Origin: Sphingomonas lenta
GTDB taxonomy: Bacteria; Pseudomonadota; Alphaproteobacteria; Sphingomonadales; Sphingomonadaceae
Direction of reading: 5' to 3'
Length of the DNA: 64,000 bases
NCBI RefSeq assembly: GCF_002288825.1
Contig: NZ_NSLI01000003.1
Location: 868,001-932,000 of the forward strand
The translations under genes and the position numbers were made by a program. The notes below the pieces were generated by a model, which worked only from the letters and a program-made list of their open reading frames with translations, ran no database searches and was not told the DNA's origin. Each line of letters begins with the position of its first letter. Within the stretch, counting starts at the first letter, position 1. Below are positions 40,978 through 52,171 of this stretch, piece by piece.

Positions 40978-41319
40978 TTAAGCGACCGCCGCCAACCCGA
41001 GCGTCAGCGACCTGACCACCTCGCGCTCGATCGGCTGGTCGAAGCGGCACCCGGCCAGCCCGTCCGCCGTCCACACCACCGTGGCCGAGATCGGCAGCCC
41101 GCCCGACAGCCGGAGCCACACGCGCTCGCCCCCGTCGTAATCGCCCGCGGTCGCCAGGCGGCAGCCGAAGGTGGACAGGTCCTTCAGCGTCGCGGTCGCC
41201 GGCTGCTCGCCGTGCGCGCGGATCGTCGCCCGCGTGACCAGCACCGGATACCTGACCGCGCCCCGCTGCTCGAGCGAGGCGGGCTCGCAAGGCCGATAGG
41301 CGCTCCAACGTGAAGCCAT
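40978..41319 (-). CDS. PilZ domain protein
   Basis: A 113-aa protein matching the PilZ fold that binds cyclic di-GMP: RGAVRYPVLVTRATI, then TATLKDLSTFGCRLATAG (D-x-S-x-x-G motif as DLSTFG), VWLRLSGGLPISATVVW and GCRFDQPI. The usual RxxxR motif is only partly kept (RGAVRYPV region), so c-di-GMP binding is likely but not certain. No partner gene is adjacent. Confidence 0.83.
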   Translation of the reverse strand: MASRWSAYRPCEPASLEQRGAVRYPVLVTRATIRAHGEQPATATLKDLSTFGCRLATAGDYDGGERVWLRLSGGLPISATVVWTADGLAGCRFDQPIEREVVRSLTLGLAAVA

Positions 41320-41398
41320 GAGAAACCCTCCCCCGCCGGACTATCGCAGGGAAGGGGTGAAAGGCCGGTTAACGCCCGCAGGCCGCATGGAAGGCCGC

Positions 41399-42097
41399 TC
41401 AGCGCGCCCGGAGCAGCACCGCGCCGTCCTGCCGCGCGGCTATCGCCCAGCGCTCCGCCGCGAACAGCTCCGGGTGCCGCGGATCGACATAGGCCACCCA
41501 CACCGGCGCGCCCGACGCCGCATGGGCCTCCAGCTTCGCGACCACCTCCGCCAGCACCACCGGCCCGAACGGGTTGTAGAGGTACGCAAAAGCCGGTCCC
41601 GCCGGCGGCAGATAGGCGCCCGCATCGCCCTCCACGATCTCCGGGGCGTGGGCCGCGCCGCCGCGCTCTACGAAGCGCCGGGCGTTTGCGCGCGCCACCG
41701 CGCACAGCTCGGGCGCGAACTCGACGCCCACCGACCGGGCGAAGCCCAGCGCGGACGCCATCATCACGATCCGCCCCTTGCCGCAGCCGTAGTCGACGAA
41801 GCTGCACCCCGCCGGCTCGACGCCCGCCGCCGCGACCGCCCATCGGAGCGCCTCGCCGTTCGACGGCTGATACCGCACCCCGTGCCGCGCCCGCGCCCGG
41901 TCGACCGACAGCTCGGACAGGTTGGCGAGCGTTGTCGTGTCCGTGCCCCAGCGTAGGTCGAACGCCATGCTCCGCCGCCGCGCCGCCGCCGCGCCGGGCG
42001 ACAGGCGGCGCAGGCCATAAGCGATGTTCTTCGCCACGAGCCCCGCGACCTCGCCCGCCGTCCGCCCCGCCAACCGCGCCCGCACCGCCCCGATCAT
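41399..42097 (-). CDS. Class I SAM-dependent methyltransferase-like protein
   Basis: A 232-aa protein with the SAM-binding motif SFVDYGCGKGRIVMMASALG (first glycine loop), followed by VGVEFAPELCAVA and EGDAGAYL. The segment YLYNPFGPVVLAEVV after the third strand is typical of a group of bacterial methyltransferases of unknown substrate. A basic, helical N-terminal region of about 60 residues precedes the fold. The gene stands alone between pilZ and the RTX-type gene. Confidence 0.83.
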   Translation of the reverse strand: MIGAVRARLAGRTAGEVAGLVAKNIAYGLRRLSPGAAAARRRSMAFDLRWGTDTTTLANLSELSVDRARARHGVRYQPSNGEALRWAVAAAGVEPAGCSFVDYGCGKGRIVMMASALGFARSVGVEFAPELCAVARANARRFVERGGAAHAPEIVEGDAGAYLPPAGPAFAYLYNPFGPVVLAEVVAKLEAHAASGAPVWVAYVDPRHPELFAAERWAIAARQDGAVLLRAR

Positions 42098-42189
42098 CGC
42101 ACAGCCTCCGCCAAGCCCCGGCCGCCCTTAGCGCGGACGCGGTTACGGATCGGTTGCGGGGAGGGGCAGGGCGCGCGGGGCGGCCCGCC

Positions 42190-44013
42190 TCAAATCAGCG
42201 CGTCCGCCTCTGCCACCCCCGCCGCCGAGCCGATGCGGCTGTAGACGAAATAGGTGACGCCGTCGGCGGTGAACGACCCGTCATACTCCAACGAGGTGAC
42301 GCGCCCGCCGGTCGCGGTGGTCATCACGACCTTGCCGCCGCCCGCGAGGTCGAGCGCCCGGTCGCCGCCGAAGGTGATCACGCCGTCGCCGTTGCTGTCG
42401 CGGATCGCCGCGGTCGTGACGAGCAGGTCGTCCGCCGCGAAGTCGGTGATCCGGTCGGTCCCGGGCCCGGCCGCGTCGAACAGGAACACGTCCCCGTCCG
42501 CGCCCCCGGTCAGCATGTCGGCCCCCGCGCCGCCCTCGACCAGGTCCGTGCCCGCCCCGCCGGAGAGCGTGTCGGCGCCGGCCAGCCCGGACAGCACGTC
42601 CCGGCCGGTCGTGCCCGTCAGCGAGTCGGCCCCCTCCGTCCCCACGCCGTCGTCGCTGCGCAGCTTGACGGTCACGACGATGCTGTCCGTCCCCGTCTCG
42701 AACGTCTGGCCGGACGCGGTGACGCGCACCGCGATCGTCTCCTCGCCCTCGACCAGCGCATCGTCCAGCACCGCGATCGAGCCCAGATCGATCCGATACT
42801 CGCCCGCCGGCGACTGCGTGATCGAGAAGCTGCCCGAGAAGGTCCCGACGTTCACGTCGCTTCCGTTCGTCGCGGTGGACTGGGCGGGGAGGAACGTCAC
42901 CGACACCGTCGTATTGACGCTGGTCACGTTCTTCAGCGTGAGGCCGAGCCGGAAACTCGCATCCGCGCCCTCGCCGACGGAGGCGGGCGCGGTCACGAAC
43001 GCGGTGGCGATCTCCTCGCCCTTGATAAGCGTTGGGGCAAAGCCGTTCAGGTTTTGGGCGGTGAGCGTATCTCTGGCGGTATTCTCGAACGTGACGAGGG
43101 TGGTGTGGTTCGCGCCGCCGGCGGTGCCGTTGCGATCGACCTGGAGCAGCGTGTCCGCGCCCGACTGGGTCAGGCGCAAGTAGCCGCCCGTCCCGAACGG
43201 GTTGGAGCCGTCCCAGCCGATGAGCGTCCGGGCGAGGTAGCCGTTGAGGTCCAGCACGTCGCCGCCCGCGCCCGCGGCGAAGTCGGTGAACACGGTGCCG
43301 GTGCTCATCCCGTTATCGTCAACCGAGCTGAAGGTGATCCGGTCGCGTCCTGCGCCCAACGTCACCCGCGCGCTGCTGGCGGAGTGGTAGCCGGTGCTCA
43401 AGCTGAGCTGGTCCGCACCCGCGCCCAGGTCGATCGTCACTACGCTGCTGTTGTAGCCGCCGGAGTAGTACACTTGGTCGTCGCCCTCGCCGGCGTCGAT
43501 CGTGGACGAGGTGTTGCCGGAGCTGTAGTCCTGGCTCTTGCTGATGCTGTCGTCGCCAAGGCCGCCACGCAGCGTGTCTGAGCCGTAGCCGTCGTATACG
43601 CTGTCGTTGCCGTCGCCGCCTTCCAGCAGGTCGTTGCCTTGGCCGCCGGATAGCGCATCCCGATCGGCCCCGCCCAGCAGCACGTCATTGCCGAGGTCGC
43701 CGCTCAGGTTGTCGTCGCCGTCGCTGCCCTCCAGGCGGTCGTTGCCCTGGTTACCGTAGAGATGGTCGACGCCGCCCTCGCCGATGAGCGTGTCGTTGCC
43801 CAGCTCGCCATGGAGCCAGTCGTGATCCGCACCGCCGTTTACCTGGTCGGAGCCGCCGCCCGCATACACCGTGTCCGCACCGCCCAAGGCGTTGACCACG
43901 TCATCGCCCGACGTGCCCGTGAGCGAGTCACCGCCGGACGTGCCAAAGATATCAGCCAACACGACCCCCTGTTGTTTGTCGTTCGCGGCCGAAACCCCCG
44001 AGCCGCCCTTCAA
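42190..44013 (-). CDS. RTX-type calcium-binding protein with Calx-beta-like domain
   Basis: A 607-aa acidic protein with no signal peptide, as expected for type I secretion. Residues ~25-150 carry about a dozen GGxGxDxLx nonapeptides (for example GNQGNDRLEGSDGDDNLSGD), a second group follows at ~165-230, then a Calx-beta-like domain (SVGEGADASFRL ... LDDALVEGEETIAVRV), a final RTX block (LTGTTGRDVLSGLAGADTLS) and a C-terminal beta-rich end. Calcium-dependent folding outside the cell is likely; the target is unknown. A TTG start at 44013 gives the longest sensible protein; a GTG near residue 18 is possible. No secretion genes lie in the window. Confidence 0.85.
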   Translation of the reverse strand: MKGGSGVSAANDKQQGVVLADIFGTSGGDSLTGTSGDDVVNALGGADTVYAGGGSDQVNGGADHDWLHGELGNDTLIGEGGVDHLYGNQGNDRLEGSDGDDNLSGDLGNDVLLGGADRDALSGGQGNDLLEGGDGNDSVYDGYGSDTLRGGLGDDSISKSQDYSSGNTSSTIDAGEGDDQVYYSGGYNSSVVTIDLGAGADQLSLSTGYHSASSARVTLGAGRDRITFSSVDDNGMSTGTVFTDFAAGAGGDVLDLNGYLARTLIGWDGSNPFGTGGYLRLTQSGADTLLQVDRNGTAGGANHTTLVTFENTARDTLTAQNLNGFAPTLIKGEEIATAFVTAPASVGEGADASFRLGLTLKNVTSVNTTVSVTFLPAQSTATNGSDVNVGTFSGSFSITQSPAGEYRIDLGSIAVLDDALVEGEETIAVRVTASGQTFETGTDSIVVTVKLRSDDGVGTEGADSLTGTTGRDVLSGLAGADTLSGGAGTDLVEGGAGADMLTGGADGDVFLFDAAGPGTDRITDFAADDLLVTTAAIRDSNGDGVITFGGDRALDLAGGGKVVMTTATGGRVTSLEYDGSFTADGVTYFVYSRIGSAAGVAEADALI

Positions 44014-44036
44014 CTACCTTTTAACAATGTATCTCG

Positions 44037-44058
44037 TGCGATCGCAAACGCGATCGCA
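44037..44058. repeat. Inverted repeat of GCGATCGC units upstream of uvrA
   Basis: TGCGATCG (44037-44044) and CGATCGCA (44051-44058) are perfect 8-base arms around CAAACG. It lies between the divergent RTX and uvrA genes and could be an operator, but no regulator is recognised. Confidence 0.4.
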
Positions 44059-44166
44059 TCCGGACTGCTCACTATTGATACAAGCTAGCGCAATATGCTC
44101 GAGCGCCCGCCCACCTCGCAACCGCGCCCGCCCGCGCCTATCTCCTCCGCTCTGGCCAAGTCGTTA

Positions 44167-44181
44167 GAACAGAAGTAGAAC
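44167..44181 (+). promoter_or_regulatory. LexA (SOS) box upstream of uvrA
   Basis: GAACAGAAGTAGAAC matches the alphaproteobacterial LexA operator GAAC-N7-GAAC exactly. It ends 8 bases before the uvrA ATG, overlapping the ribosome-binding region, where a repressor would block expression. It agrees with uvrA being an SOS gene. Confidence 0.8.
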
Positions 44182-44189
44182 CCGCACCC

Positions 44190-47108
<2,919 letters not shown>

Positions 47109-47123
47109 TCGAAGTTGCTCTGT

Positions 47124-49058
47124 TTACCTGTCCAGCGATTGAGCGGCTTGCCGAATCCTTCTGATTGCAGATTTTCGTTCTGTGTGTTTGCGTTCTAGTC
47201 GATCAACAAATTCTTTCGCCGCGAGCCTAACATTTGCAAGTCGCTCAGGTAGAGGAGTATGTATCAACCATTCAGCATCCTCAGCAGATACAAAGATCAC
47301 CTTCTCACCTGCTTCTTCATCATCCTCATGCTCTCGTACAAGTGTTCTCGTCAGTGCTTTCTTGAAAGAGGTGAATCTGCTAATAACCGGATCGGCTTGA
47401 AGCGCTGATGCACTTCTTCCGCCTGTAGGAGTTGTGGCAAAGATAGCATTGGAGCCGAAGTTATCATCCCAGAAATCCTCAATTGTAGAAAATGTGTCTC
47501 CCATTGTACCAGGATCTATGTAGCATCCTACAACATCGCCGGTTTCAAATGATATATCGAAAGATCCCCAAGTAAGGTCAATCATCTTAGCTAAACCGGA
47601 CTTGGTATTTATGCGGATGCGTTGGGTGTCGGAAAGCCATTCCCTCAATCGTGGCATAATGAACGATGTTTCTACTGACTGCTTATTTAGTTCAACAAGC
47701 ATACTAAAAGCGAGCGTACTGTAACCGATACCATATACTTGACTTATTAGTTCACGGAGATCATCTTCCTTGTATCTAGATACAAACAGAGCTGTAAAGT
47801 ATTCTTGGAATGAGCGATGAACGAATACTATATCTAAGCCCTCGTGTTGCAGTAAACATACTGACTCGATTGCGTCTTTAACTAAATCCTCTGCGCGAGC
47901 ATCAACATCTGATATGTCTGCTGCTTCTCTGAAAAGTCTAAGGAGTTCGGCATTACTGAATTCTAAATTCGAGTCACTGAAGGTTCTGTAACAAAAAAAC
48001 GAGAATACGCGCTCAAATTCGTCCATCGGCAGACCTGCATAATGTCCACGACGATACATTCCCTTTGCGGCGTCGTGCCGTTGATACAGGGTTTCGAACG
48101 CGGCTTTGTAGAACGAAGATCGCTTGGTCGGTATATCTGCTGAATGATCAAAAGTGAGCAACATAATTGTTGCGAGTAGAGGATTCGACAGAAACTCACT
48201 ATGACGGCTAAAAAGGCCGGCATTAAGTTCACTAATCAGTCGCTGTTTGACATCTTGATCGTAAGCTAGTCTTTTCAGCACATCGACAATTTGTGTACTG
48301 CTCATCGGCTGAGTGTGTACTACTGTAAACTCTTGTAGGCTCTCGACCTGATCACTTGGCCGGGTCGAAAGGACCATGGGACAATCGGGGTAAAGTCTAG
48401 CAAAGTCAGAGATTGCAGTTACAACTCGATCACGGAAGTTATGGTGAACCTCATCGATAGCGTCGAGTACAATTATAAATTGACCTGACTTCAATGCTTC
48501 TACAAACAAGTCGTTAGAGATCATACCCCGCTGTGATGAAGTCTTTTGCCGCAATATATCTGATAAAGCGTGGTTTGCCTCTAATTCAGACAGGTAACGG
48601 AGCTCGAGAAAAAGCGGGATGCGCCCCGAAGATGGAAGTACGTCAATGAAAAACAGGGTGAGCCACTTCATGAACATAGTTTTTCCGGCACCCGCTGTAC
48701 CAGAGATACAAAACTTCGATCCGTTTAACGTTTGCTCAGCAACTTCTACATCGGTCAAAAGCATGGAAGAGTGATGTCGGCTTAAGCCAAAATTGACATT
48801 TACATACTGATCTCGCAGGTACACAGACTGATCTCTATATAGAATGTTCTTTACACGGGAGCAGCGATTTTGAGATGAGTCTAGATGTCCCGAGAATGTC
48901 TTGGCAAACTGCTTGGCAACCTTGTTGTAGGCAGCAGTTCCAAGCTTTTGTGCTAACGTTGCCGCTGGTCCGGTCGCTTGCTTTGCTGCAGCCGTGATCA
49001 GAGCATTTTCGAGAGTGGGCATTTTGTTCTCTGCCTTCTGACTGGAAGCATCAATCAT
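47124..49058 (-). CDS. NACHT-domain NTPase (bacterial NLR-like, probable anti-phage protein)
   Basis: A 644-aa protein. Walker A is GTAGAGKT (120-127), Walker B FIIVLDAIDE (194-203), a sensor segment LSTRPS (~230-235), NPLLATIML (292-300) and the NACHT-typical VFVHRSFQEYFTALF (411-425). The ~110-residue N-terminus is helical and shows no recognised effector; the ~210-residue C-terminus has no visible repeats. Bacterial NACHT proteins of this size are known anti-phage proteins, so an immune role is likely but inferred. The gene is visibly AT-richer than its surroundings with AT-ending codons (ATA, AGA, TTA), a sign of horizontal acquisition. ATG 49058 is used; ATG 49022 is an alternative. Confidence 0.85.
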   Translation of the reverse strand: MIDASSQKAENKMPTLENALITAAAKQATGPAATLAQKLGTAAYNKVAKQFAKTFSGHLDSSQNRCSRVKNILYRDQSVYLRDQYVNVNFGLSRHHSSMLLTDVEVAEQTLNGSKFCISGTAGAGKTMFMKWLTLFFIDVLPSSGRIPLFLELRYLSELEANHALSDILRQKTSSQRGMISNDLFVEALKSGQFIIVLDAIDEVHHNFRDRVVTAISDFARLYPDCPMVLSTRPSDQVESLQEFTVVHTQPMSSTQIVDVLKRLAYDQDVKQRLISELNAGLFSRHSEFLSNPLLATIMLLTFDHSADIPTKRSSFYKAAFETLYQRHDAAKGMYRRGHYAGLPMDEFERVFSFFCYRTFSDSNLEFSNAELLRLFREAADISDVDARAEDLVKDAIESVCLLQHEGLDIVFVHRSFQEYFTALFVSRYKEDDLRELISQVYGIGYSTLAFSMLVELNKQSVETSFIMPRLREWLSDTQRIRINTKSGLAKMIDLTWGSFDISFETGDVVGCYIDPGTMGDTFSTIEDFWDDNFGSNAIFATTPTGGRSASALQADPVISRFTSFKKALTRTLVREHEDDEEAGEKVIFVSAEDAEWLIHTPLPERLANVRLAAKEFVDRLERKHTERKSAIRRIRQAAQSLDR

Positions 49059-49556
49059 AGTTTGTACCTGTTGCTTGCATCGGCGGGTGTTGCACTCACG
49101 CCCTCCCCGTTAATATAGAGGAAGCCGCCCGAGATTTTCGCTGCGCTCGCAGCACTTGCTTATACTTTATGCAGGTTCGTCCTGCGCATTCGCATGCCTG
49201 CCACCACAGGGCCACACACGGCGGGATTGATCGCGACGCGGGAGTGGCGGGGAAGGAAGGTTCATCCCTACACGGTGCAAGGAAAGGCGTCGGGCGGTCA
49301 ACTCGGGCCAGCGCCGCAGTCAAATCGCGTCGTCGATCCTCGCTCGTGGCGAGGTCGGCCGGCCGGGCGATATCGGAGGGTCAACTCCGCTGCCCCTTGT
49401 ACCGCGCTGACGCGCTTTCCATATCGCTAAGGCTACAGTCGCAAACTGACGGTTTCTCCCTAGCTTTGCGGCTCGGTCGTTCCTTCTCTCCCTGCTTCGA
49501 CGGCACGCGAGGCCGTCCCATGCGGGGATGGCCGACAACATGAAGGAACGGCTCAC
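49059..49556. other. 498-bp gap between the NACHT gene and the cold-shock gene
   Basis: I see no convincing gene here; the open frames have no family look. The left part contains AT-rich patches (TATATTAAC near 49111-49119 read on the minus strand; CTTATACTTTATG near 49159) that may hold the NACHT promoter. The right part should hold a long cold-shock mRNA leader; a near-palindrome GGCCGTCCC / GGGGATGGCC (49511-49533) lies just before the cold-shock ribosome site. Confidence 0.5.
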
Positions 49557-49769
49557 ATGAGCATCATCGGCACTGTCAAGTTCTTCAACAGCGACAAGGG
49601 TTACGGCTTCATCGCGCCCGACAATGGCGGCCCGGACGCGTTCGTCCACATCACCGCCGTCGAGCGCGCCGGCATGCGCACGCTCAACCAGAACCAGCGC
49701 CTCGGCTACGAGCTGGAGCAGGACCGCCGCGGCAAGACCAGCGCGGTCAACCTCGTCGCGCAAGACTGA
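49557..49769 (+). CDS. Cold-shock protein, CspA family
   Basis: A 70-aa single cold-shock domain. RNP1 reads KGYGFIAPD and RNP2 DAFVHITAV, with the start IIGTVKFFNSDKGYGF typical of the family. It binds single-stranded RNA/DNA as a chaperone. GAAGGA precedes the ATG, with a long leader upstream that may respond to temperature. Two hairpins follow the stop within 110 bases. Confidence 0.95.
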   Translation: MSIIGTVKFFNSDKGYGFIAPDNGGPDAFVHITAVERAGMRTLNQNQRLGYELEQDRRGKTSAVNLVAQD

Positions 49770-49820
49770 GGCTCCGCCGCGAGCGGGCGGCGCGAGCTGC
49801 CCGCGAGCACCAGGGCGGAG

Positions 49821-49857
49821 CCCGGCCGGCCTCGCCTGAAGCGAGGTTCGGCCGGGG
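49821..49857. terminator. Hairpin downstream of the cold-shock gene
   Basis: Arms CCCGGCCGGCCTCGC and GCGAGGTTCGGCCGGG around CTGAA pair almost fully. About 50 bases after the cold-shock stop; no T-run. Confidence 0.55.
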
Positions 49858-49859
49858 TC

Positions 49860-49882
49860 CCCGCAAAGTACTACTTTGCGGG
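49860..49882. repeat. 23-bp palindrome (family B), intergenic copy
   Basis: Perfect 10-base arms CCCGCAAAGT / ACTTTGCGGG around ACT. The palindrome at 61410-61432 inside the M16 peptidase gene starts with the same ten bases and has the same total length. Confidence 0.75.
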
Positions 49883-49977
49883 ATGCCTCGACGACGCGGC
49901 TTCGCCGCGGCGCTGCCCACCTTCCTACCGATGCCTAGTCGCCATCGTCCGCGACGACTAAACCCGAAAGGACGATC

Positions 49978-50151
49978 ATGGACCTGAACTACCTCTACCA
50001 CCGCCACGGCGTCTCGCTGATGCGCGCCGACGCCGCCGCGTGCGACGGCGCGCGGGTCGCGCATCTCGGGCTCGCCAAGGGCTATGCGCTCCGGATCGAC
50101 GCCGAGCGCGAACGCAACGCCCGCTGCGCGGTGGTGCTCGCGGAGGCGTAA
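49978..50151 (+). CDS. Small conserved sphingomonad-type protein, 57 aa
   Basis: ATG at 49978 behind GAAAGGACG. The product begins MDLNYLYHRHGVSLMRADAA, a short-protein opening I recognise from other sphingomonad genomes, and continues as an Ala-rich helix (GLAKGYALRI, ARCAVVLAEA). Soluble, no known function. It lies 200 bases downstream of the cold-shock gene, with repeat elements on both sides. Confidence 0.85.
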   Translation: MDLNYLYHRHGVSLMRADAAACDGARVAHLGLAKGYALRIDAERERNARCAVVLAEA

Positions 50152-50164
50152 CGCCTGTCTTGAT

Positions 50165-50223
50165 CCTCTCCGAGCTTCGCTCGGGGAGGGGGACCGCCCG
50201 GCATAGCCGGGTGGTGGAGGGGC
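50165..50223. repeat. Family D element, intergenic copy
   Basis: A hairpin (CTCCGAGC / GCTCGGGGAG region), AGGGGGACC, a second hairpin (CCCGGC / GCCGGG) and GGTGGAGGGG. The order and the two conserved cores match each half of the large inverted repeat at 13561-13699. Confidence 0.7.
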
Positions 50224-50270
50224 AGGGCGCGTGAGACGCCCGCAACAGCAACAGCACCATCCAGGCCACG

Positions 50271-50325
50271 CCGCGGCGAAGCCGCGTCGTCGGTCGTCGC
50301 TGCAGGCGACGCCGGCCGGCCCCGG
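50271..50325 (-). repeat. Family C element, inverted intergenic copy
   Basis: On the minus strand it reads GGCCGGCCGGC, hairpin GTCGCC..., GCGACGACCGACGACG, then a second GC hairpin. The GGCCGGC and GACCGACG ends match the copies at 26074, 35243 and 51197. Confidence 0.6.
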
Positions 50326-50336
50326 CTAGTTCGCTC

Positions 50337-50359
50337 AAAATTAGCTCCGCTAATTTTTT
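50337..50359 (+). terminator. AT-rich hairpin with T-run
   Basis: AAAATTAG / CTAATTTT arms around CTCCG, continuing into six Ts. It stands out in GC-rich surroundings and looks like an intrinsic terminator for the small gene upstream. Because it is nearly symmetric it could work both ways. Confidence 0.65.
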
Positions 50360-50437
50360 CGCCGCCGGGGCTGTCCTACAACCTTTCTCCTCGCATACCT
50401 CCATGGTCACCTTTTGTTCTCACATCAGGAGACCACT

Positions 50438-52060
50438 ATGTCCGATATCACCGAACCCCTCCCCAACCCCAATAACCTCGACGCATTCGAGTACCTCAAG
50501 CAGAGCACCGTCCCCTCCACCCGCATCGACGGTTGGACGGGTCACAAGCAGAAGCGGTTCCTGGAGGCGATCGCCGACGGCGACACCGTCAAGGACGCGT
50601 GCGGGCTCGTCCGGCTCTCCACCCAGTCCGCCTACGCCTTCCGCCGCACCGCCAAGGGCCGCGCGTTCGACCTGGGCTGGCGCGCCGCCGACCTCCTCGC
50701 GCGCGAGCGCTTCGCCGCCGACCTCTACATCCGCTCGGTCGAGGGCCAAGTCGTCGAGATCACCCGCGCCGACGGCTCCGTCGTCACCCGGCACCACTAC
50801 GACAATCGCCTGGCCACGCAGATGCTCAACCGCCTCGACCGCTACGCCGACGCGTCCGAAGGCACCGCGCCCGGCCGCGCCGCGCGGCTCGTGGCGAGCG
50901 ACTTCGACGCCTATCTCCAGCTCGTCGGCGAGGAGGGCGGCCCCGCCCGCGCCGGCCTGTTCATGCTGGCGCACGGCGAGGACGGGGTCGCCGCCGAGCT
51001 CGAGCCCGTGGTCGCGCTCGCCCGCGCCGACCGCCTCATCCGCTGCGGCACCGCGGCCGACGTCGCGCTCGCCGACCTCGACCCCGCCAAGCGCGCCGAG
51101 TGGACCGCCGAGCAGTGGGCGAGGGCGGAAGCCGCGGGCGTGATCGCGCTCGCCCCCGCTCCGGAAAATTTCACGCGTCAACCGGAGTCAACATCCGGCC
51201 GGCGCGGCGAGCCGGCGCCCACCGGGCGCGGCTTCGCCGCGACCGACGGGCGGGGGCACGGCGCGACCGACGCGCGGCCCGTCCCCGGCCTCAACGCCCG
51301 CGACCTCAAGGCGCTCGACAAGCTCCAGAGCCTCAACCTCGCGCTCGACGAGGGCCGCGCGCCCACGCCCGGCGGCGACCACGACCCGCTGCTCGACGGC
51401 CCCGTCTGGTGGGACGAGGACGAGCGCGACTGGCGCACCAGCTTCCCGCCGTCCGCGGACTTCGACGGGTACGAGGAAGGCGAGTTCGGCGACGAGTCCT
51501 ACGCGCGCAGCCTCACGCCCGAGGAGGAGAAGGTCGCGTTGCGGCGCCTGAAGGACGCGTTTGGGGTGGTGACGTTGGCGGAGGCGGAAGCGGAGCGGGA
51601 CCTGTGGTTCCGCGAAGCGGACGAGAGCGACGTCGGCGCAGCCGACGACGCCACGTCCGCAAGCGCGGCCAGCGGGTCGGACCCGCTCACGGGGCCGAAC
51701 CCGTCTGACGTCACGGGGCAAGGCCGCCCTTGCCCCGCTTCGGGCGCAGGCGACGAGAGCGGCGATCCCATCGACGCCACGTCGCCAAGCCCGGCCGACG
51801 AGCTTGGCGATCCACGCCAAGTCTCGTTCGACGTCACGGGGCAAGGCCGCCCTTGCCCCGCTTCGGAGGTCACGGACAACCCCGACCCCACCCCACCCGA
51901 ACAGTCCCAACCCGGCCCGATCCCGCAAATACCCAACCCCCAACCCGAAGTGTTCCACCTCCGAAACGACCCGAGCCCGACGGACGAGATCTTCACCAAA
52001 CCAGCTAACCACGCCGACAAGAACCTGATCCCCGACCCGCTCATCCGCGCCCATTACTGA
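50438..52060 (+). CDS. 540-aa protein with N-terminal HTH-like region and a palindrome-built disordered tail
   Basis: AGGAGA precedes the ATG at 50438. Residues ~36-110 (HKQKRFLEAIADGDTVKDAC, then LSTQSAYAFRRTAKGRAFDL) look like a helix-turn-helix of the terminase-small-subunit or homeodomain-like sort, followed by a helical region with VVTRHHYDNRLATQMLNRLD. From about residue 250 the protein becomes low-complexity and Pro/Asp-rich. That half contains a family C element (51197-51260) and several perfect short palindromes, including a 37-base sequence twice, both giving DVTGQGRPCPAS. No function known; the N-terminal part suggests DNA binding. Confidence 0.8.
   Translation: MSDITEPLPNPNNLDAFEYLKQSTVPSTRIDGWTGHKQKRFLEAIADGDTVKDACGLVRLSTQSAYAFRRTAKGRAFDLGWRAADLLARERFAADLYIRSVEGQVVEITRADGSVVTRHHYDNRLATQMLNRLDRYADASEGTAPGRAARLVASDFDAYLQLVGEEGGPARAGLFMLAHGEDGVAAELEPVVALARADRLIRCGTAADVALADLDPAKRAEWTAEQWARAEAAGVIALAPAPENFTRQPESTSGRRGEPAPTGRGFAATDGRGHGATDARPVPGLNARDLKALDKLQSLNLALDEGRAPTPGGDHDPLLDGPVWWDEDERDWRTSFPPSADFDGYEEGEFGDESYARSLTPEEEKVALRRLKDAFGVVTLAEAEAERDLWFREADESDVGAADDATSASAASGSDPLTGPNPSDVTGQGRPCPASGAGDESGDPIDATSPSPADELGDPRQVSFDVTGQGRPCPASEVTDNPDPTPPEQSQPGPIPQIPNPQPEVFHLRNDPSPTDEIFTKPANHADKNLIPDPLIRAHY
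51197..51260 (+). repeat. Family C element inside the 540-aa gene
   Basis: Same 64-base length and same ends as the intergenic copy at 26074-26137: GGCCGGCGCGGC, a central hairpin (GCGGCGAGCC / GGCTTCGCCGC), GCGACCGACGGGCGGGGGC. It is read in frame as a Gly/Arg-rich peptide (GRRGEPAPTGRGFAATDGRG). Confidence 0.75.
51707..51743 (+). repeat. 37-bp direct repeat with internal palindrome, copy 1
   Basis: Starts GACGTCACGG, contains the palindrome GGGGCAAGG / CCTTGCCCC (51715-51736) and ends CGCTTCGG. Identical to 51830-51866, 123 bases (41 codons) downstream in the same frame. Confidence 0.9.
51830..51866 (+). repeat. 37-bp direct repeat with internal palindrome, copy 2
   Basis: Identical to 51707-51743 and read in the same frame. 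Other palindromes lie between and before the copies: GTCGGC/GCCGAC near 51630, GCGGGTC/GACCCGC near 51673, and CGCCAAGC/GCTTGGCG at about 51783-51810. Confidence 0.9.
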
Positions 52061-52171
52061 CTTAACCCGCCGCCCATCCGTTTCATTTCGGTCCGTTGTA
52101 CGGAATCGACTTGCCAAGACTTAAGATTCGGTCAACCTTTCCGCCCGGGAGCTCAAACCCAGGGGGAAATC

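Noticed and set aside
42190..44013. CRISPR-like periodicity in the RTX coding region
   Set aside because: The period reflects 27-base nonapeptide coding repeats that vary in sequence, not spacer/repeat structure.
49169..49543. Small open frames before the cold-shock gene
   Set aside because: No ribosome sites or recognisable sequence; the region more likely holds the cold-shock leader and the NACHT promoter.
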